Position numbers and translations under genes: made by a program. The notes under the pieces were generated by a model, which saw nothing but the letters and a program-made list of their open reading frames with translations, was not told the DNA's origin and did not search any database. Positions 47,864-55,641 of a stretch of DNA of 64,000 bases are shown in pieces. The first letter of the stretch is position 1, and every line of letters starts with the position of its first letter. The stretch spans positions 455,559-519,558 of the forward strand of contig NZ_JAASAD010000002.1 of NCBI RefSeq assembly GCF_012726175.1. The letters are read 5' to 3'. This stretch comes from Micromonospora sp. HNM0581. GTDB lineage: Bacteria > Actinomycetota > Actinomycetes > Mycobacteriales > Micromonosporaceae.

Positions 47864-48163
47864 ATGAAGGTGAGCCAGGCCAAGCTCAAGGTGGTCGCTC
47901 GGCAGGTGTCGGCGCAGCTGACGTCGCCCGGCCCGCTGATCCTGCCGCCGGTGGTGGGGCTCAAGGAGATCGTCAAAATGTTCGGCGTGAAGGACAACAC
48001 GCCGTACCAGTGGCGGTCCAAGGGAGTCCTGCCGAAGGAGGACGGCGAGGTCAGCAACAACCCGGTGTGGAAGGTGACCACGATCTACGCGTTCGCCGAG
48101 GAGACAAAGCGAACGATCGTGTGGGACCCGTGGGACGTGCTGGTCGAGGACGAGGCCGCATAG
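47864..48163 (+). CDS. Small DNA-binding protein, excisionase/MerR-like HTH
   Basis: The 99-residue protein contains VGLKEIVKMFGVKDNTPYQW and then RSKGVLPKEDGEV, a winged-helix pattern like Xis/AlpA/MerR-type small regulators. GGGAGGAGAG precedes the ATG. It could be a directionality factor or a regulator of the operators nearby. A palindrome lies just upstream. Confidence 0.65.
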   Translation: MKVSQAKLKVVARQVSAQLTSPGPLILPPVVGLKEIVKMFGVKDNTPYQWRSKGVLPKEDGEVSNNPVWKVTTIYAFAEETKRTIVWDPWDVLVEDEAA

Positions 48164-48180
48164 CTATGAGCACATCCGGA

Positions 48181-48198
48181 GGCATTGCGGCCGTACAG
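48181..48198 (-). promoter_or_regulatory. TACGGCCGCA operator site (minus orientation)
   Basis: GGCATTGCGGCCGTACAG is between the HTH gene and the next gene. The region 48,199-48,352 otherwise shows nothing clear. Confidence 0.6.
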
Positions 48199-48352
48199 AC
48201 CGGGTGTAGGGTGCCGGAAAACGCATCGACCCCGCCAGGCGGTCATCTGGCGGGGCCGAGAAGAAACCCGGAACAGAGAACGGGTCGCACGCGCATCGTA
48301 CGCCAGTTCGGGCGGCGGTGCGCTGGCGGCGCTGCACAGAGAGGCCGCCTGC

Positions 48353-49033
48353 ATGGTGGACCGGTGGACGGTCGAGCGCGCGGTGAGGCACGAGCTATGC
48401 ACGCTCGACCCTCCAGGCCGGCAGCTCGTCCTGACGCTGCTCACGTGGTCCGACGCGGCCACGGCAGTGATCCCCGAGCAGTTCACGCCGAGCCTGACCG
48501 ACTTGCAGAAGGCGACCGGACTCGCCCGGTCGTCGGTCGCGAAGTGGCTCAACCTGCTGGAAGGCAAGGACGGCGAGGGTGGCGAGGAGCGCCCGGAGAG
48601 CAAGTGGGTGTGGCGCGAGCGGCCGACGGTCGCGGACGCCAGGCGCAAGAAGGCGAGGACGGTGTACCGCTTGGGAGTGCCGCCCGAGCTGTTGCGGCGA
48701 CTGACCGAGATGGGCGTCGTTGGTCCGCGTGCCGGACCAGCCGTGTCCGGATCGCCCGGGTCTGGTAGTCCGGTGAGCGGACCAGTGAAGGGCATGTCTG
48801 GTTCGGCACGCGGACTAGAGCTAGTCCGCCACCCGGACAAAGTTGGTCCGTCACGCGGACGCAAGACATACAGGGAACAAGAAACGGTTGGTCGCGGCGC
48901 GAACGGTGACCACCGGTACGTCGAGGGGCCCAACGGCCGGTGCGCCCACCCCGGGTGCAACCGCTCGGCCCCGCTGCACGGCCCGAACCTGCGGGCCGTG
49001 TCTGAACAGGACAGGAGAGTGATCGGGGAGTGA
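48353..49033 (+). CDS. Winged-helix DNA-binding protein, replication/regulator-like
   Basis: This 226-residue protein (VDRWTVERAVRHELCTLDPP, then SLTDLQKATGLARSSVAKWL) has a clear helix-turn-helix in residues about 45-75, as in phage replication-initiator-like and helix-turn-helix replisome organisers. It is followed by a linker rich in Ser/Gly/Pro and a C-terminal CAHPGCNRSAPLHGPN zinc-knuckle-like part. ATG 48353 follows GAGAGG. The role is unproven. Confidence 0.65.
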   Translation: MVDRWTVERAVRHELCTLDPPGRQLVLTLLTWSDAATAVIPEQFTPSLTDLQKATGLARSSVAKWLNLLEGKDGEGGEERPESKWVWRERPTVADARRKKARTVYRLGVPPELLRRLTEMGVVGPRAGPAVSGSPGSGSPVSGPVKGMSGSARGLELVRHPDKVGPSRGRKTYREQETVGRGANGDHRYVEGPNGRCAHPGCNRSAPLHGPNLRAVSEQDRRVIGE

Positions 49034-49278
49034 GGGTGCACCTCGTGCCGGTCGACGTCGCGCAGTGCGCGACGTGCGGCGGCGAGCTGGTCCCCGCCGG
49101 GGACGACTGGCGCCACCCGGTGCAGGGCGTCTGCACCGAGCTGGGTACTCCGGTGATCTGCCGGACCGGCGACTGTGGCCTGCCGGCCGCCGTGGGCAGC
49201 GAGGTCTGCCTGGGCTGCTCCGGCGCTTTTTCGTCGCCGGAGGGTGTACGGCTACGGTCACACAATGCGGCCGTATAA
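49030..49278 (+). CDS. Small zinc-ribbon protein
   Basis: The 82-residue product starts at GTG 49030 overlapping the previous stop and has CATCGGELVPAGDDWRH, CRTGDC and EVCLGCSG, several Cys pairs that fit one or two zinc ribbons. Its C-terminal codons overlap the operator at 49263-49277. The function is unknown. Confidence 0.6.
   Translation: MRVHLVPVDVAQCATCGGELVPAGDDWRHPVQGVCTELGTPVICRTGDCGLPAAVGSEVCLGCSGAFSSPEGVRLRSHNAAV
49263..49277 (-). promoter_or_regulatory. TACGGCCGCA operator at promoter of the AAA ATPase gene
   Basis: CAATGCGGCCGTATA runs into TAAAATCTATG, an AT-rich -10-like stretch, about 40 bases before gene 49315. Binding here would block that promoter. Confidence 0.6.
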
Positions 49279-49314
49279 AATCTATGTAGGTTCGTTCACG
49301 TGGAAAGGAACGAG

Positions 49315-50346
49315 ATGAGTTCACGGTTCATGCCGGCGACCCGGAAGAAGGCGAAGGCGCGGATCGCGCTCGCCGGGCCGAGCGGGGCGGGGAAGACCCT
49401 GACCGGCCTCAAGCTGCTCTACACGCTGACCGGCTCGGCCACCGTCGCTGACGGCCTGGAGCGGATCGCGTTCGTCGACACCGAGCGGGACTCGGCCGAC
49501 AAGTACGCGGTCAACCCGGAGCTGCCCGGCGTCGGCGACATGACGCCCGAGGAGGCCGGCGGGTACGGCTTCCAGAAGTTCTCCCCGGTGCGGTACGACC
49601 CCCGGCAGCTCGTCGAGCTGATCGACGAGGCGGCGCTGGCGGGCTTCACGGGCTTCATGCTCGACTCGGCGTCGCACTACTGGTTCGGGCCGGGCGGCAT
49701 CCTGGAGCTGGTCGACCTGTTCGCCCGCAACCACGGCGGCCGGTCGATGGACGGGTGGAAGGACGTGCGCCCGATCGAGCGGGCGTACATCGAGGCCCTG
49801 ATGAGCTTCCCCGGGCACGTCGTGGTGTGCCTGCGGTCGAAGCAGCGATACGAGATCACCGAGAGCGCGGACGGCAAGAAGCAGGTGTCCAAGCTGGGCA
49901 TGCAGCCCGACCAGCGCGACGGGCTGGAGTTCGAGTTCGACCTGGTGGGCGACATCGACCAGGCGCACTACCTGCGGGTGACCAAGAGCCGCTGCGACGC
50001 CCTGGCCGACGAGGTGATCCACAAGCCGGGCGCGGAGCTGGGTCACCAGCTGCTCGACTGGCTCGACAACGGCGAGCCGCCGAGGGACCCCGACTGGCCG
50101 CAGGCTCTCGCGGCGTGCGCGTCGCGGGAGGACCTGGCGGTGCTGTGGCAGCGGGCGCAGCGGCTCGGCAAGACGCAGAAGCTGCGGGACGCCTTCAACG
50201 CGCGGGGCGCGGAGATCGCCGCCGCACGGCGTGCCGCCGAGGCCCCGGGCACGCAGCTCGCCAGCGCGGTGACCGAGGCGGCCGACCCGGACGCCTCCGA
50301 GGCGGCCGGCAGCCGGCAGCCGGAGACGACGGGAGCGAGCCGGTGA
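49315..50346 (+). CDS. RecA-like AAA ATPase (Sak4-type recombination protein)
   Basis: The 343-residue protein has Walker A ARIALAGPSGAGKTLTGLKL at residues about 15-35, RIAFVDTERDSADKYA (acidic strand) and FTGFMLDSASHYW (Walker B). This is the pattern of phage RecA-like NTPases (AAA_24/Sak4), which act as single-strand annealing or recombination factors together with SSB. The C-terminal tail is helical and disordered. The TTCACGTGGAAAGG leader precedes it. Confidence 0.8.
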   Translation: MSSRFMPATRKKAKARIALAGPSGAGKTLTGLKLLYTLTGSATVADGLERIAFVDTERDSADKYAVNPELPGVGDMTPEEAGGYGFQKFSPVRYDPRQLVELIDEAALAGFTGFMLDSASHYWFGPGGILELVDLFARNHGGRSMDGWKDVRPIERAYIEALMSFPGHVVVCLRSKQRYEITESADGKKQVSKLGMQPDQRDGLEFEFDLVGDIDQAHYLRVTKSRCDALADEVIHKPGAELGHQLLDWLDNGEPPRDPDWPQALAACASREDLAVLWQRAQRLGKTQKLRDAFNARGAEIAAARRAAEAPGTQLASAVTEAADPDASEAAGSRQPETTGASR

Positions 50347-50879
50347 TGGGGCCACAGGAGCGGGCCACGCGGGCGGCGGTGCTCAAGGCGCTGCTCGACG
50401 AGGTGAAGAAGGCGTACGACGCGGCGCGGACCGAGGCCGACAGCGGCATGGTCGGCCTGAACCACTCGTTCGGTGTGACGACGATCGAGGTGCGGCTGCC
50501 GGGCTACGACGGCGCGGTGGCGCAGGTGACGCTCTCCGAGCCGAAGACGGGCTTCGTGGTCGAGGAGGCCGGGTTCCTGGCGTACTGCAAGGCGGAGCAC
50601 CCGACCGAGGTGCAGGCGACTCTGCCGGAGCCGGCGGAGTCGGTGCGGCCGGCGTTCCGGAAGGCGCTGCTCGGCCGGTTGCGAGTCGAGCGGGACGGCA
50701 CGGTCGTCGACGGTGAGACGGGCCGGGTCCTCGACTTCGTGGAGGTCGCGGAGCCGCCGCCGCCCTCGACGACGCTGACCTTCAAGAAGGGCGGCCGTGA
50801 GGAGGTGGCGGCGGCCTACCGGGACGGTCGGCTGTCGCTGCCCGAGCTGCTGGCGTTGCCGGCGGCACCGCAGGAGTGA
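50346..50879 (+). CDS. Hypothetical early phage protein
   Basis: The 177-residue protein (AVLKALLDEVKKAYDAARTE, then FGVTTIEVRLPGYDGAVAQV) resembles small phage proteins adjacent to Sak4-type ATPases. Its start overlaps the ATPase stop (TGATG), which suggests a recombination or replication partner, but no motif identifies it. Confidence 0.6.
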   Translation: MGPQERATRAAVLKALLDEVKKAYDAARTEADSGMVGLNHSFGVTTIEVRLPGYDGAVAQVTLSEPKTGFVVEEAGFLAYCKAEHPTEVQATLPEPAESVRPAFRKALLGRLRVERDGTVVDGETGRVLDFVEVAEPPPPSTTLTFKKGGREEVAAAYRDGRLSLPELLALPAAPQE

Positions 50880-50949
50880 GCGGTGCGGGGCCGGGCGGTG
50901 TGTGAGCGCCACCCGGCCCCGCTCCACGTCGGAGGCCGGGAGGTGGGCG

Positions 50950-51258
50950 GTGGCGATCGACGGAAGCCTGGTGCGTGACGGCTTGGTCGACGTCGACGCC
51001 TTCACCGCGGCTGCCGAGGGTGGGCCGGTGGGTGTGTGCGACGGCTGCGGCGGGCTGCTCGACGGGTCGACGCAGGACGGCGGCGGGCTGGTGTGGCTGA
51101 CGATCCGCTGCCGGTCGTGCGGCGCGGAGCGGACGTCGCCGGGCGGCCGATGCCGGCCTCGTCCGGCGGGGTGGCGGCCGACGCCCCGGGCGTGGGTATT
51201 GGAGGCGGCGGCCGAGCTGGAGGCGCGGCGGCTAGGTGAGCGGCCCGCGCGGGACTAG
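50950..51258 (+). CDS. Small zinc-ribbon protein
   Basis: A 102-residue protein with VCDGCGGLLDGSTQDGG and IRCRSCGAERTSPGG, a classic four-Cys ribbon, then a basic Arg/Pro linker and a final helix (AWVLEAAAELEARRLG). The start GTG 50950 follows GGGAGGTGG. It could bind DNA or RNA; no family is recognised. Confidence 0.6.
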   Translation: MAIDGSLVRDGLVDVDAFTAAAEGGPVGVCDGCGGLLDGSTQDGGGLVWLTIRCRSCGAERTSPGGRCRPRPAGWRPTPRAWVLEAAAELEARRLGERPARD

Positions 51259-51367
51259 CCCGTTCCGCCGGTCCACAGCTCGTCTCAGTGGGCTTCGGTC
51301 ATCTCCTCACCCCACTACCCGATAGGCGGCGTTCGGCGATCTCCGTGGAGGGGTGGCGCCCCGTTCG

Positions 51368-51444
51368 TGTGACCTGTTCCACGGCCAGCGCCGTACATAA
51401 AACCTGTACGTCAGGATGTGTGCCCGCATACAATGAATATGTAC
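51368..51444 (+). promoter_or_regulatory. Phage promoter of the box A/palindrome family (P5)
   Basis: Box A TGTGACCTGTTCCACGG is at 51368-51384, palindrome GTACATAAAACCTGTAC at 51393-51409, -10 TACAAT at 51429-51434 and the overlapping ATACAATGAATATGTAC at 51428-51444. The gene at 51474 follows. Confidence 0.8.
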
Positions 51445-51473
51445 ACAAGGCCCCCGCTGACAAGGAGAAGCGG

Positions 51474-51713
51474 ATGCTGACCTACGAGGAGATCCTGGAG
51501 CGCGCCCTGCTCATCGCCGCCGAGAACCTGGCCCTGGAGGAGGCCGCCGAGACGGCCGGCGACCAGCCGCTGACCGACGATGACAACGAGCCGGTCGAGG
51601 TCCGCGAGGTTCAGACGCTGGCCGACGCGGGCTTCATGACGCGGAACAACGGCATCGTGATCCGGCTGACCGACGGCCGCGAGTACACCCTGACCCTCAA
51701 CCAGTACCGCTGA
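51474..51713 (+). CDS. Small acidic phage protein
   Basis: The 79-residue protein begins LTYEEILERALLIAAENLAL and is acidic in the middle, then ends with a beta unit (FMTRNNGIVIRLTDGREYTL). It has its own promoter and terminator, an arrangement shared with genes 27072 and 29466. The function is unknown. Confidence 0.6.
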   Translation: MLTYEEILERALLIAAENLALEEAAETAGDQPLTDDDNEPVEVREVQTLADAGFMTRNNGIVIRLTDGREYTLTLNQYR

Positions 51714-51719
51714 CCGAGC

Positions 51720-51748
51720 CGGCGGGCGCGCACCGAGCGCGCCCGCCG
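51720..51748 (+). terminator. Terminator after 51474 gene
   Basis: CGGCGGGCGCGC (51720-51731) pairs perfectly with 51737-51748 around ACCGA, then CTTCC. Confidence 0.85.
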
Positions 51749-51867
51749 CTTCCGTTCCCGGCCCGACCTGACCTGAGCGAAGGAGCCAAGAGAGATGACC
51801 ACCCTGACCTGCACGCGCCGAGTGACCGTCCCGACCTTCAACGCCGAGTTCGTGCCCCAGCAGGACG

Positions 51868-52242
51868 GTGGGCCGCACCGACCCGGAGTCGCCGCCGCCC
51901 CGCACGAGCGTGGAGATCACGGTGTGCCTGCCGGCGTTCGTGGTCGGCGGTGTGGCCGGCGACGAGTGGACGCCGTGGTGCCTCGGCTGCGGCCGAGACA
52001 TCGCCGACGGCCAGGTGACGGTGAAGCTGGGCGGGCTGCGAATGCATGAGGGCTGCGCGCGGCAGCGCCTCGACCCGACGTTCCCGCGTGCCGCGTGGAT
52101 TGCCGTTGCCGAACACATCGCGGCAGCGCCGAGCCGGCACCGCGCGGCATCGGTCCGGGCGGCACTGTGGACGCTGGCGGCGATGCTGCGCGAGGCCGGC
52201 ACCGACGGGGCCGGCGGCACTGCCGCCGGAACTGCCGGATAG
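51868..52242 (+). CDS. Hypothetical protein with Cys/His motif; start uncertain, possible frameshift
   Basis: The 124-residue frame from GTG 51868 has plausible protein (VEITVCLPAFVVGGVAGDEW, then WCLGCGRDIADGQVTVKLGG, MHEGCARQRL) with a CLGC...HxxC zinc-type pattern. However, the best ribosome-binding site and ATG lie upstream at 51795 in another frame, whose first 25 codons (MTTLTCTRRVTVPTF) look real before degenerating near 51,865. Either a +1 shift joins the two, or a base is missing, or GTG 51868 is a weakly initiated start. Confidence 0.5.
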   Translation: MGRTDPESPPPRTSVEITVCLPAFVVGGVAGDEWTPWCLGCGRDIADGQVTVKLGGLRMHEGCARQRLDPTFPRAAWIAVAEHIAAAPSRHRAASVRAALWTLAAMLREAGTDGAGGTAAGTAG

Positions 52243-52250
52243 GGCCGGCG

Positions 52251-53249
52251 ATGGTTCACGTGGAGAACGTCGACGCGGCACTGCCGGAACGTCCGAGCAA
52301 GGGCGCGTGGGTGGTCGCCTGGTCGGCATTCGCTGCCGGCATCGGAGCCAGCCTCGCCGCGAACATCGCGCATGCCGGGGACGGCGTCGGGGCGAAGTTC
52401 GTTGCCGGCTGGCCGCCGCTGGCGCTGCTGCTGTGCTCCGAGGTGATGATGCGGGTGCCGGCACCGCGGCACCCGCTGGTGAGGGCCATGCAGATTGTCG
52501 GCACGGTGATCGTTGCCGGGGTCGCTGCCGTGGCCAGCTACCGGCACATGAAGGCGCTGGCCCTGGAGTACGGCGAGGACAGCCTGACGGCGAGCACCCT
52601 GCCGCTGTCCGTTGACGGACTGGCGCTGGTCGCGTCGATCGGGCTGGTGGTGCTCGCGCACCAGCGGCGCACGGCGATCGTCGCCGAGCGTGCCGCCGCC
52701 TGGGCTGCCGCACTGCCGCCGCCGGCCCCGGTGCCGGTGCCGATGCCGGCGGATGCGGTGCCGCCTGCCGGTGCCGACGCCTCGCCCGAACCGGTGCCGC
52801 TGCCGGACCCCGAGCCGCTGCCGGACCCGGACCCGGTGCCGCTGCCGGTGCCGGACCCCGAGCCGGTGCCGGACGCGGTGCCGCTGCCGACGAGGACGCC
52901 GGAACCCCGGCTGCCGTTGCCGCGCCTGGAACCGGTCGTGCCGCCGCACCCGTGGCCACGGCAGCAGCCGCTTCCGCTGCCGCCCGACCCGTCACCCGAC
53001 CCGGCGCCGGTACCGCCGGATGCCGCGACGGAGGAACTGTGGGCTGCCGCCCGGCAGGTGTGGAAGGACTCGGCGGCAGCCGGGGCACCGCTGACCGGCC
53101 AGGCTCTCGGCAGCCGGTTCGGCAGGAGCGAGCGGTGGGGCCGGAACCGCATCAAGGAAGCGCGGGCCGAACTCGAAGCTACCGGCGACGTCGCCGGAGA
53201 ACCCGACCAGCAGGACGCCCCGGTGCCGGCCGGTACCGGGGTCGTGTAG
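52251..53249 (+). CDS. DUF2637/SpdB-like membrane protein with Pro-rich linker and HTH end
   Basis: This 332-residue protein has four hydrophobic segments in residues about 20-155 (VVAWSAFAAGIGASLAANIA, FVAGWPPLALLLCSEVMMRV, VGTVIVAGVAAVASYRHM, LALVASIGLVVLAHQ), the pattern of actinobacterial DUF2637 proteins linked to plasmid spread (SpdB). A Pro-rich linker follows with repeated PxPDPEPxPDP, then a C-terminal HTH-like unit (LTGQALGSRFGRSERWGRNR). Similar fusions occur on actinophages and integrative elements. Confidence 0.75.
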   Translation: MVHVENVDAALPERPSKGAWVVAWSAFAAGIGASLAANIAHAGDGVGAKFVAGWPPLALLLCSEVMMRVPAPRHPLVRAMQIVGTVIVAGVAAVASYRHMKALALEYGEDSLTASTLPLSVDGLALVASIGLVVLAHQRRTAIVAERAAAWAAALPPPAPVPVPMPADAVPPAGADASPEPVPLPDPEPLPDPDPVPLPVPDPEPVPDAVPLPTRTPEPRLPLPRLEPVVPPHPWPRQQPLPLPPDPSPDPAPVPPDAATEELWAAARQVWKDSAAAGAPLTGQALGSRFGRSERWGRNRIKEARAELEATGDVAGEPDQQDAPVPAGTGVV

Positions 53250-53263
53250 AGGAGGACAGTCAG

Positions 53264-53665
53264 ATGGTGTCCATGGCGATGATCGCGGCCCTCCGGGCGG
53301 CGGAGTTCCCCGAGAACCCGTACGCCTGGGTGCTCACCCGGGACCGGGCGCACGAGCTGCGCGGCGGCGAGTCGGAAGTCGGGACGAGTGGGCCGGCGCA
53401 GGCAACCGACGAGATGCTGGAGCGGGCCCGCACCGAGGGCCGGTGCTTCCGGATGCTCGACGAGGGCGACATCGACGCCTGCTTGGTCGACGACGGCACA
53501 ATGGTCGACCCGGACGAGCGGGGCGTCGTCTACGAAGGGCTGATCTGGACGGTGGGCGCACCGGGCGGCGGTGAGGACTTCGGGCCGCTGTACGACTTCG
53601 GGCAGCCGAACCACGGATGCCTCGACATCCAGTACCTCGACGGCGATCGGTGGGTTTCGCTGTAG
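53264..53665 (+). CDS. Hypothetical phage protein
   Basis: The 133-residue acidic protein (MIAALRAAEFPENPYAWVLT, then ARTEGRCFRMLDEGDIDACL) has no recognised motif. ATG 53264 follows GAGGAGGAC, 14 bp after the DUF2637 gene. It ends 31 bp before an array of three hairpins. Confidence 0.55.
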   Translation: MVSMAMIAALRAAEFPENPYAWVLTRDRAHELRGGESEVGTSGPAQATDEMLERARTEGRCFRMLDEGDIDACLVDDGTMVDPDERGVVYEGLIWTVGAPGGGEDFGPLYDFGQPNHGCLDIQYLDGDRWVSL

Positions 53666-53673
53666 TAGCGCAC

Positions 53674-53688
53674 TGTACGGCCGCAGTG
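53674..53688 (+). promoter_or_regulatory. TACGGCCGCA operator site (plus orientation)
   Basis: TGTACGGCCGCAGTG lies in the gap after gene 53264 and just before the triple-hairpin terminator. Confidence 0.6.
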
Positions 53689-53695
53689 TTTGAAT

Positions 53696-53830
53696 GTGAC
53701 CGGCCTGGAGGAGTGTGGCCAGGCCGGTCACGGACCCGGTCAGGAGCACAGTCGGGGGACGGTACAGCCTGACCGGGTCCGTACTCACCGCACACAAGCA
53801 GCCCGGGGGTCTTACGAGGCCCCCGGGCTG
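53696..53830 (+). terminator. Three consecutive strong hairpins
   Basis: The arms are 53696-53708/53719-53731 (13 bp, perfect), 53733-53743/53769-53779 (11 bp, perfect) and 53799-53809/53820-53830 (11 bp, perfect). They form a robust terminator block separating the phage early region from the recombinase gene. The 316-bp region 53,666-53,981 holds these, one operator and a dyad at 53,903-53,937 (CTCATAG...CTATGAG with central TAGCACGGTGCTA), which may be an operator for the recombinase gene. Confidence 0.75.
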
Positions 53831-53981
53831 CTGGCGTGCCGACTACAGCCCGTCAGGATCAGCCTGTACAGTGTCGCCGATGCGACAGCGATGTTCCGGA
53901 AACTCATAGGTACCTGTAGGTAGCACGGTGCTATGAGGCACTGCTAGCTTATAGGCGGGCCTCATTCGGGCCCGGCAACTG

Positions 53982-55052
53982 ATGCGATGTTTCGGCTGGT
54001 CGGCTTGCTCCGGCCAGATCGGCACGAAAGTGCCGCGAAGCATCGACGGGGGGCAGGGGCGAAGCGGCGGAGGCGCGGGGGTCAACAGAGTGCGGTGCTA
54101 CGGGTACGACGAGACAGGGCGCGAGGTCATCGAGGCTGAGGCCGTGGTGATCCGTGACGTGGTGCGGCGCACCCTAGCCGAGGAGAGTCTCCGCTCGATC
54201 GTCGCCGACCTTCGCAGACGCGAGATCGTGACGTCGGCCGGCCGCCCCTGGACCCAGCAGTCGCTGTCCCGGCTGCTGCGCAACCCGCGGCTGGCCGGGC
54301 TGCGCACCTACCACGGTGAGGTCGTCGGCAAGGGCCAGTGGGACGCCATCATCGACAAGGCCACCCACAAGAAGCTGCTGGCCCTCCTGGACGCCCCGGA
54401 GCGGAAGCAGCCGTTCGCGACGAACGTGCGGAAGTACCTGCTGAGCGGCGGGTTCCTGATGTGCGGCTATCCGCTGGAGGGCGAGGGCGACGAGGCGCAT
54501 CTCTGCGGGAAGTGGCTATACACGCAGCCGAGCAACAGCGGCAAACGCGGCTACGTGTGCCGGTCCGGCAGCCCCAGCTACGGGTGCGGTCGCATCCGCA
54601 TCGCGGCCGCCAGCCTCGAAGAGGAGGTCGCCGCCCGGGCGTTGGCTCGGTTGGCGTCGCCGAAGGTGCGCGCCCGGCTGACGGCGGCGTTGGCCAAGGC
54701 GCCCCTGGCCGGCGAGGACGTCGAGCAGGCGCTGGCCGCGATCGACGAGCGGTTGGTGGAAGCCGGCCAGGAGTACGCGCGACGCCAGATCAGCCTGGTG
54801 ACACTCAAGGCGATCGAGGACGAGGCCAAGCAGGAACGCAGGAGCTTGCAGGAGGCGCAGGCTCAGGCGACGCGGCTGCGGTCGCTGCCGGCGACCACCC
54901 CCGAGGGACTGGCCGAGTGGTGGGTGGATGCCCCGCTGGAGCGGCGGCGGGAGCTGTTGGCGCTGGTGCTGGACCGGATTGTGGTGCGGCCGGCGACCCG
55001 GCCCGGGGTGACGCATCTCGACGCGGACCGGCTGGAATTCGTCTGGAAGTAG
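53982..55052 (+). pseudogene. Serine recombinase lacking its catalytic domain
   Basis: This 356-residue frame contains the recombinase domain of large serine integrases (RCYGYDETGREVIEAEAVVI, QQSLSRLLRNPRLAGLRTYH), the zinc ribbon (LMCGYPLEGEGDEAHLCGKW, then YVCRSGSPSYGCGRIRI), a coiled coil and the C-terminal LDRIVVRPATRPG motif. The N-terminal resolvase domain with the nucleophilic Ser and the R-S-Q motifs (about 150 residues) is missing. Neither the N-terminal extension nor the preceding 300 bp encode it in any frame. It may be a decayed integrase, or a trans-acting DNA-binding remnant. The start is uncertain. Confidence 0.75.
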
Positions 55053-55130
55053 GTGTCCGGCCCGGTGTGATTGTTGCACCGAGACGGCGGAAACTTCCGT
55101 TCGTTCGGTTTGAAGCCCTCGACCTGATCG

Positions 55131-55196
55131 GCTGTTAAGGCTGTTGCGGATTGTTGTCGAAGGTTTACGATCTCTGTCACTCGCTTTCTTAACAGC
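55131..55196. repeat. Inverted repeat GCTGTTAAG...CTTAACAGC after recombinase
   Basis: The 9-base arms are at 55131-55139 and 55188-55196, in a less GC-rich gap right after the recombinase gene, with extra half-copies nearby (GCTGTTGC, GGCTTAAGC). Attachment sites often lie next to serine integrase genes, so this is a candidate, alternatively an operator. Confidence 0.35.
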
Positions 55197-55229
55197 GGCT
55201 TAAGCCCTCCGCGAGGGTGTGGGGTCGCA

Positions 55230-55547
55230 GTGCCATCGTTGGCACATCGAGGTAAGACGGGGGGCATCATTTTGCCGCGCAGGCGGAAGATCGAGATTCT
55301 GACGTTAGCGCAACGGATCGAGGCCGAGGTTGCGTCCGGGCGCGTCGACGATGTCGAGATGAGCGACGAGCAGGTGTGGCGAGTGGCGGGGTTGTTGCTG
55401 CCGCCGGCCCCGAAGCCGCCGGCGCTGCCTGCCCGTTCGCGTCAGAGCGTCAACCGGCGAGTCGGTCAGCTGGTGTCGCGGGGCGCTGCGGTGGTCGCCC
55501 AAGTGCCGCTCACGGTCTCGGCGGCGGCGTGGGTGCCTTTCATCTGA
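55230..55547 (+). CDS. Hypothetical protein
   Basis: The 105-residue frame (PRRRKIEILTLAQRIEAEVA, then MSDEQVWRVAGLLLPPAP) may start at GTG 55230 or TTG 55272 (preceded by a G-run). It is basic and partly helical with no recognised family. It is followed within about 20 bp by promoter P6. Confidence 0.45.
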   Translation: MPSLAHRGKTGGIILPRRRKIEILTLAQRIEAEVASGRVDDVEMSDEQVWRVAGLLLPPAPKPPALPARSRQSVNRRVGQLVSRGAAVVAQVPLTVSAAAWVPFI

Positions 55548-55568
55548 TCCCACGGCATACACAAAATA

Positions 55569-55607
55569 TTGACGGCAAGATCGTCTTCGCATACAATGAA
55601 TATGTAC
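55569..55607 (+). promoter_or_regulatory. Promoter TTGACG-17-TACAAT (P6) with overlapping palindrome
   Basis: TTGACG is at 55569-55574, the spacer is 17 bases, and TACAAT is at 55592-55597 within ATACAATGAATATGTAC (55591-55607). The ParB-like gene follows with a TTCACTGTGGAGG leader. Confidence 0.85.
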
Positions 55608-55641
55608 GATAAGCGTACACCGTTCACTGTGGAGGAAGTCG

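Noticed and set aside
52739..53010. Tandem DNA repeats or mini-satellite in the DUF2637 gene
   Set aside because: The repetition is a Pro-rich coding linker (PxPDPEP) with drifting codons, not an independent DNA repeat element.
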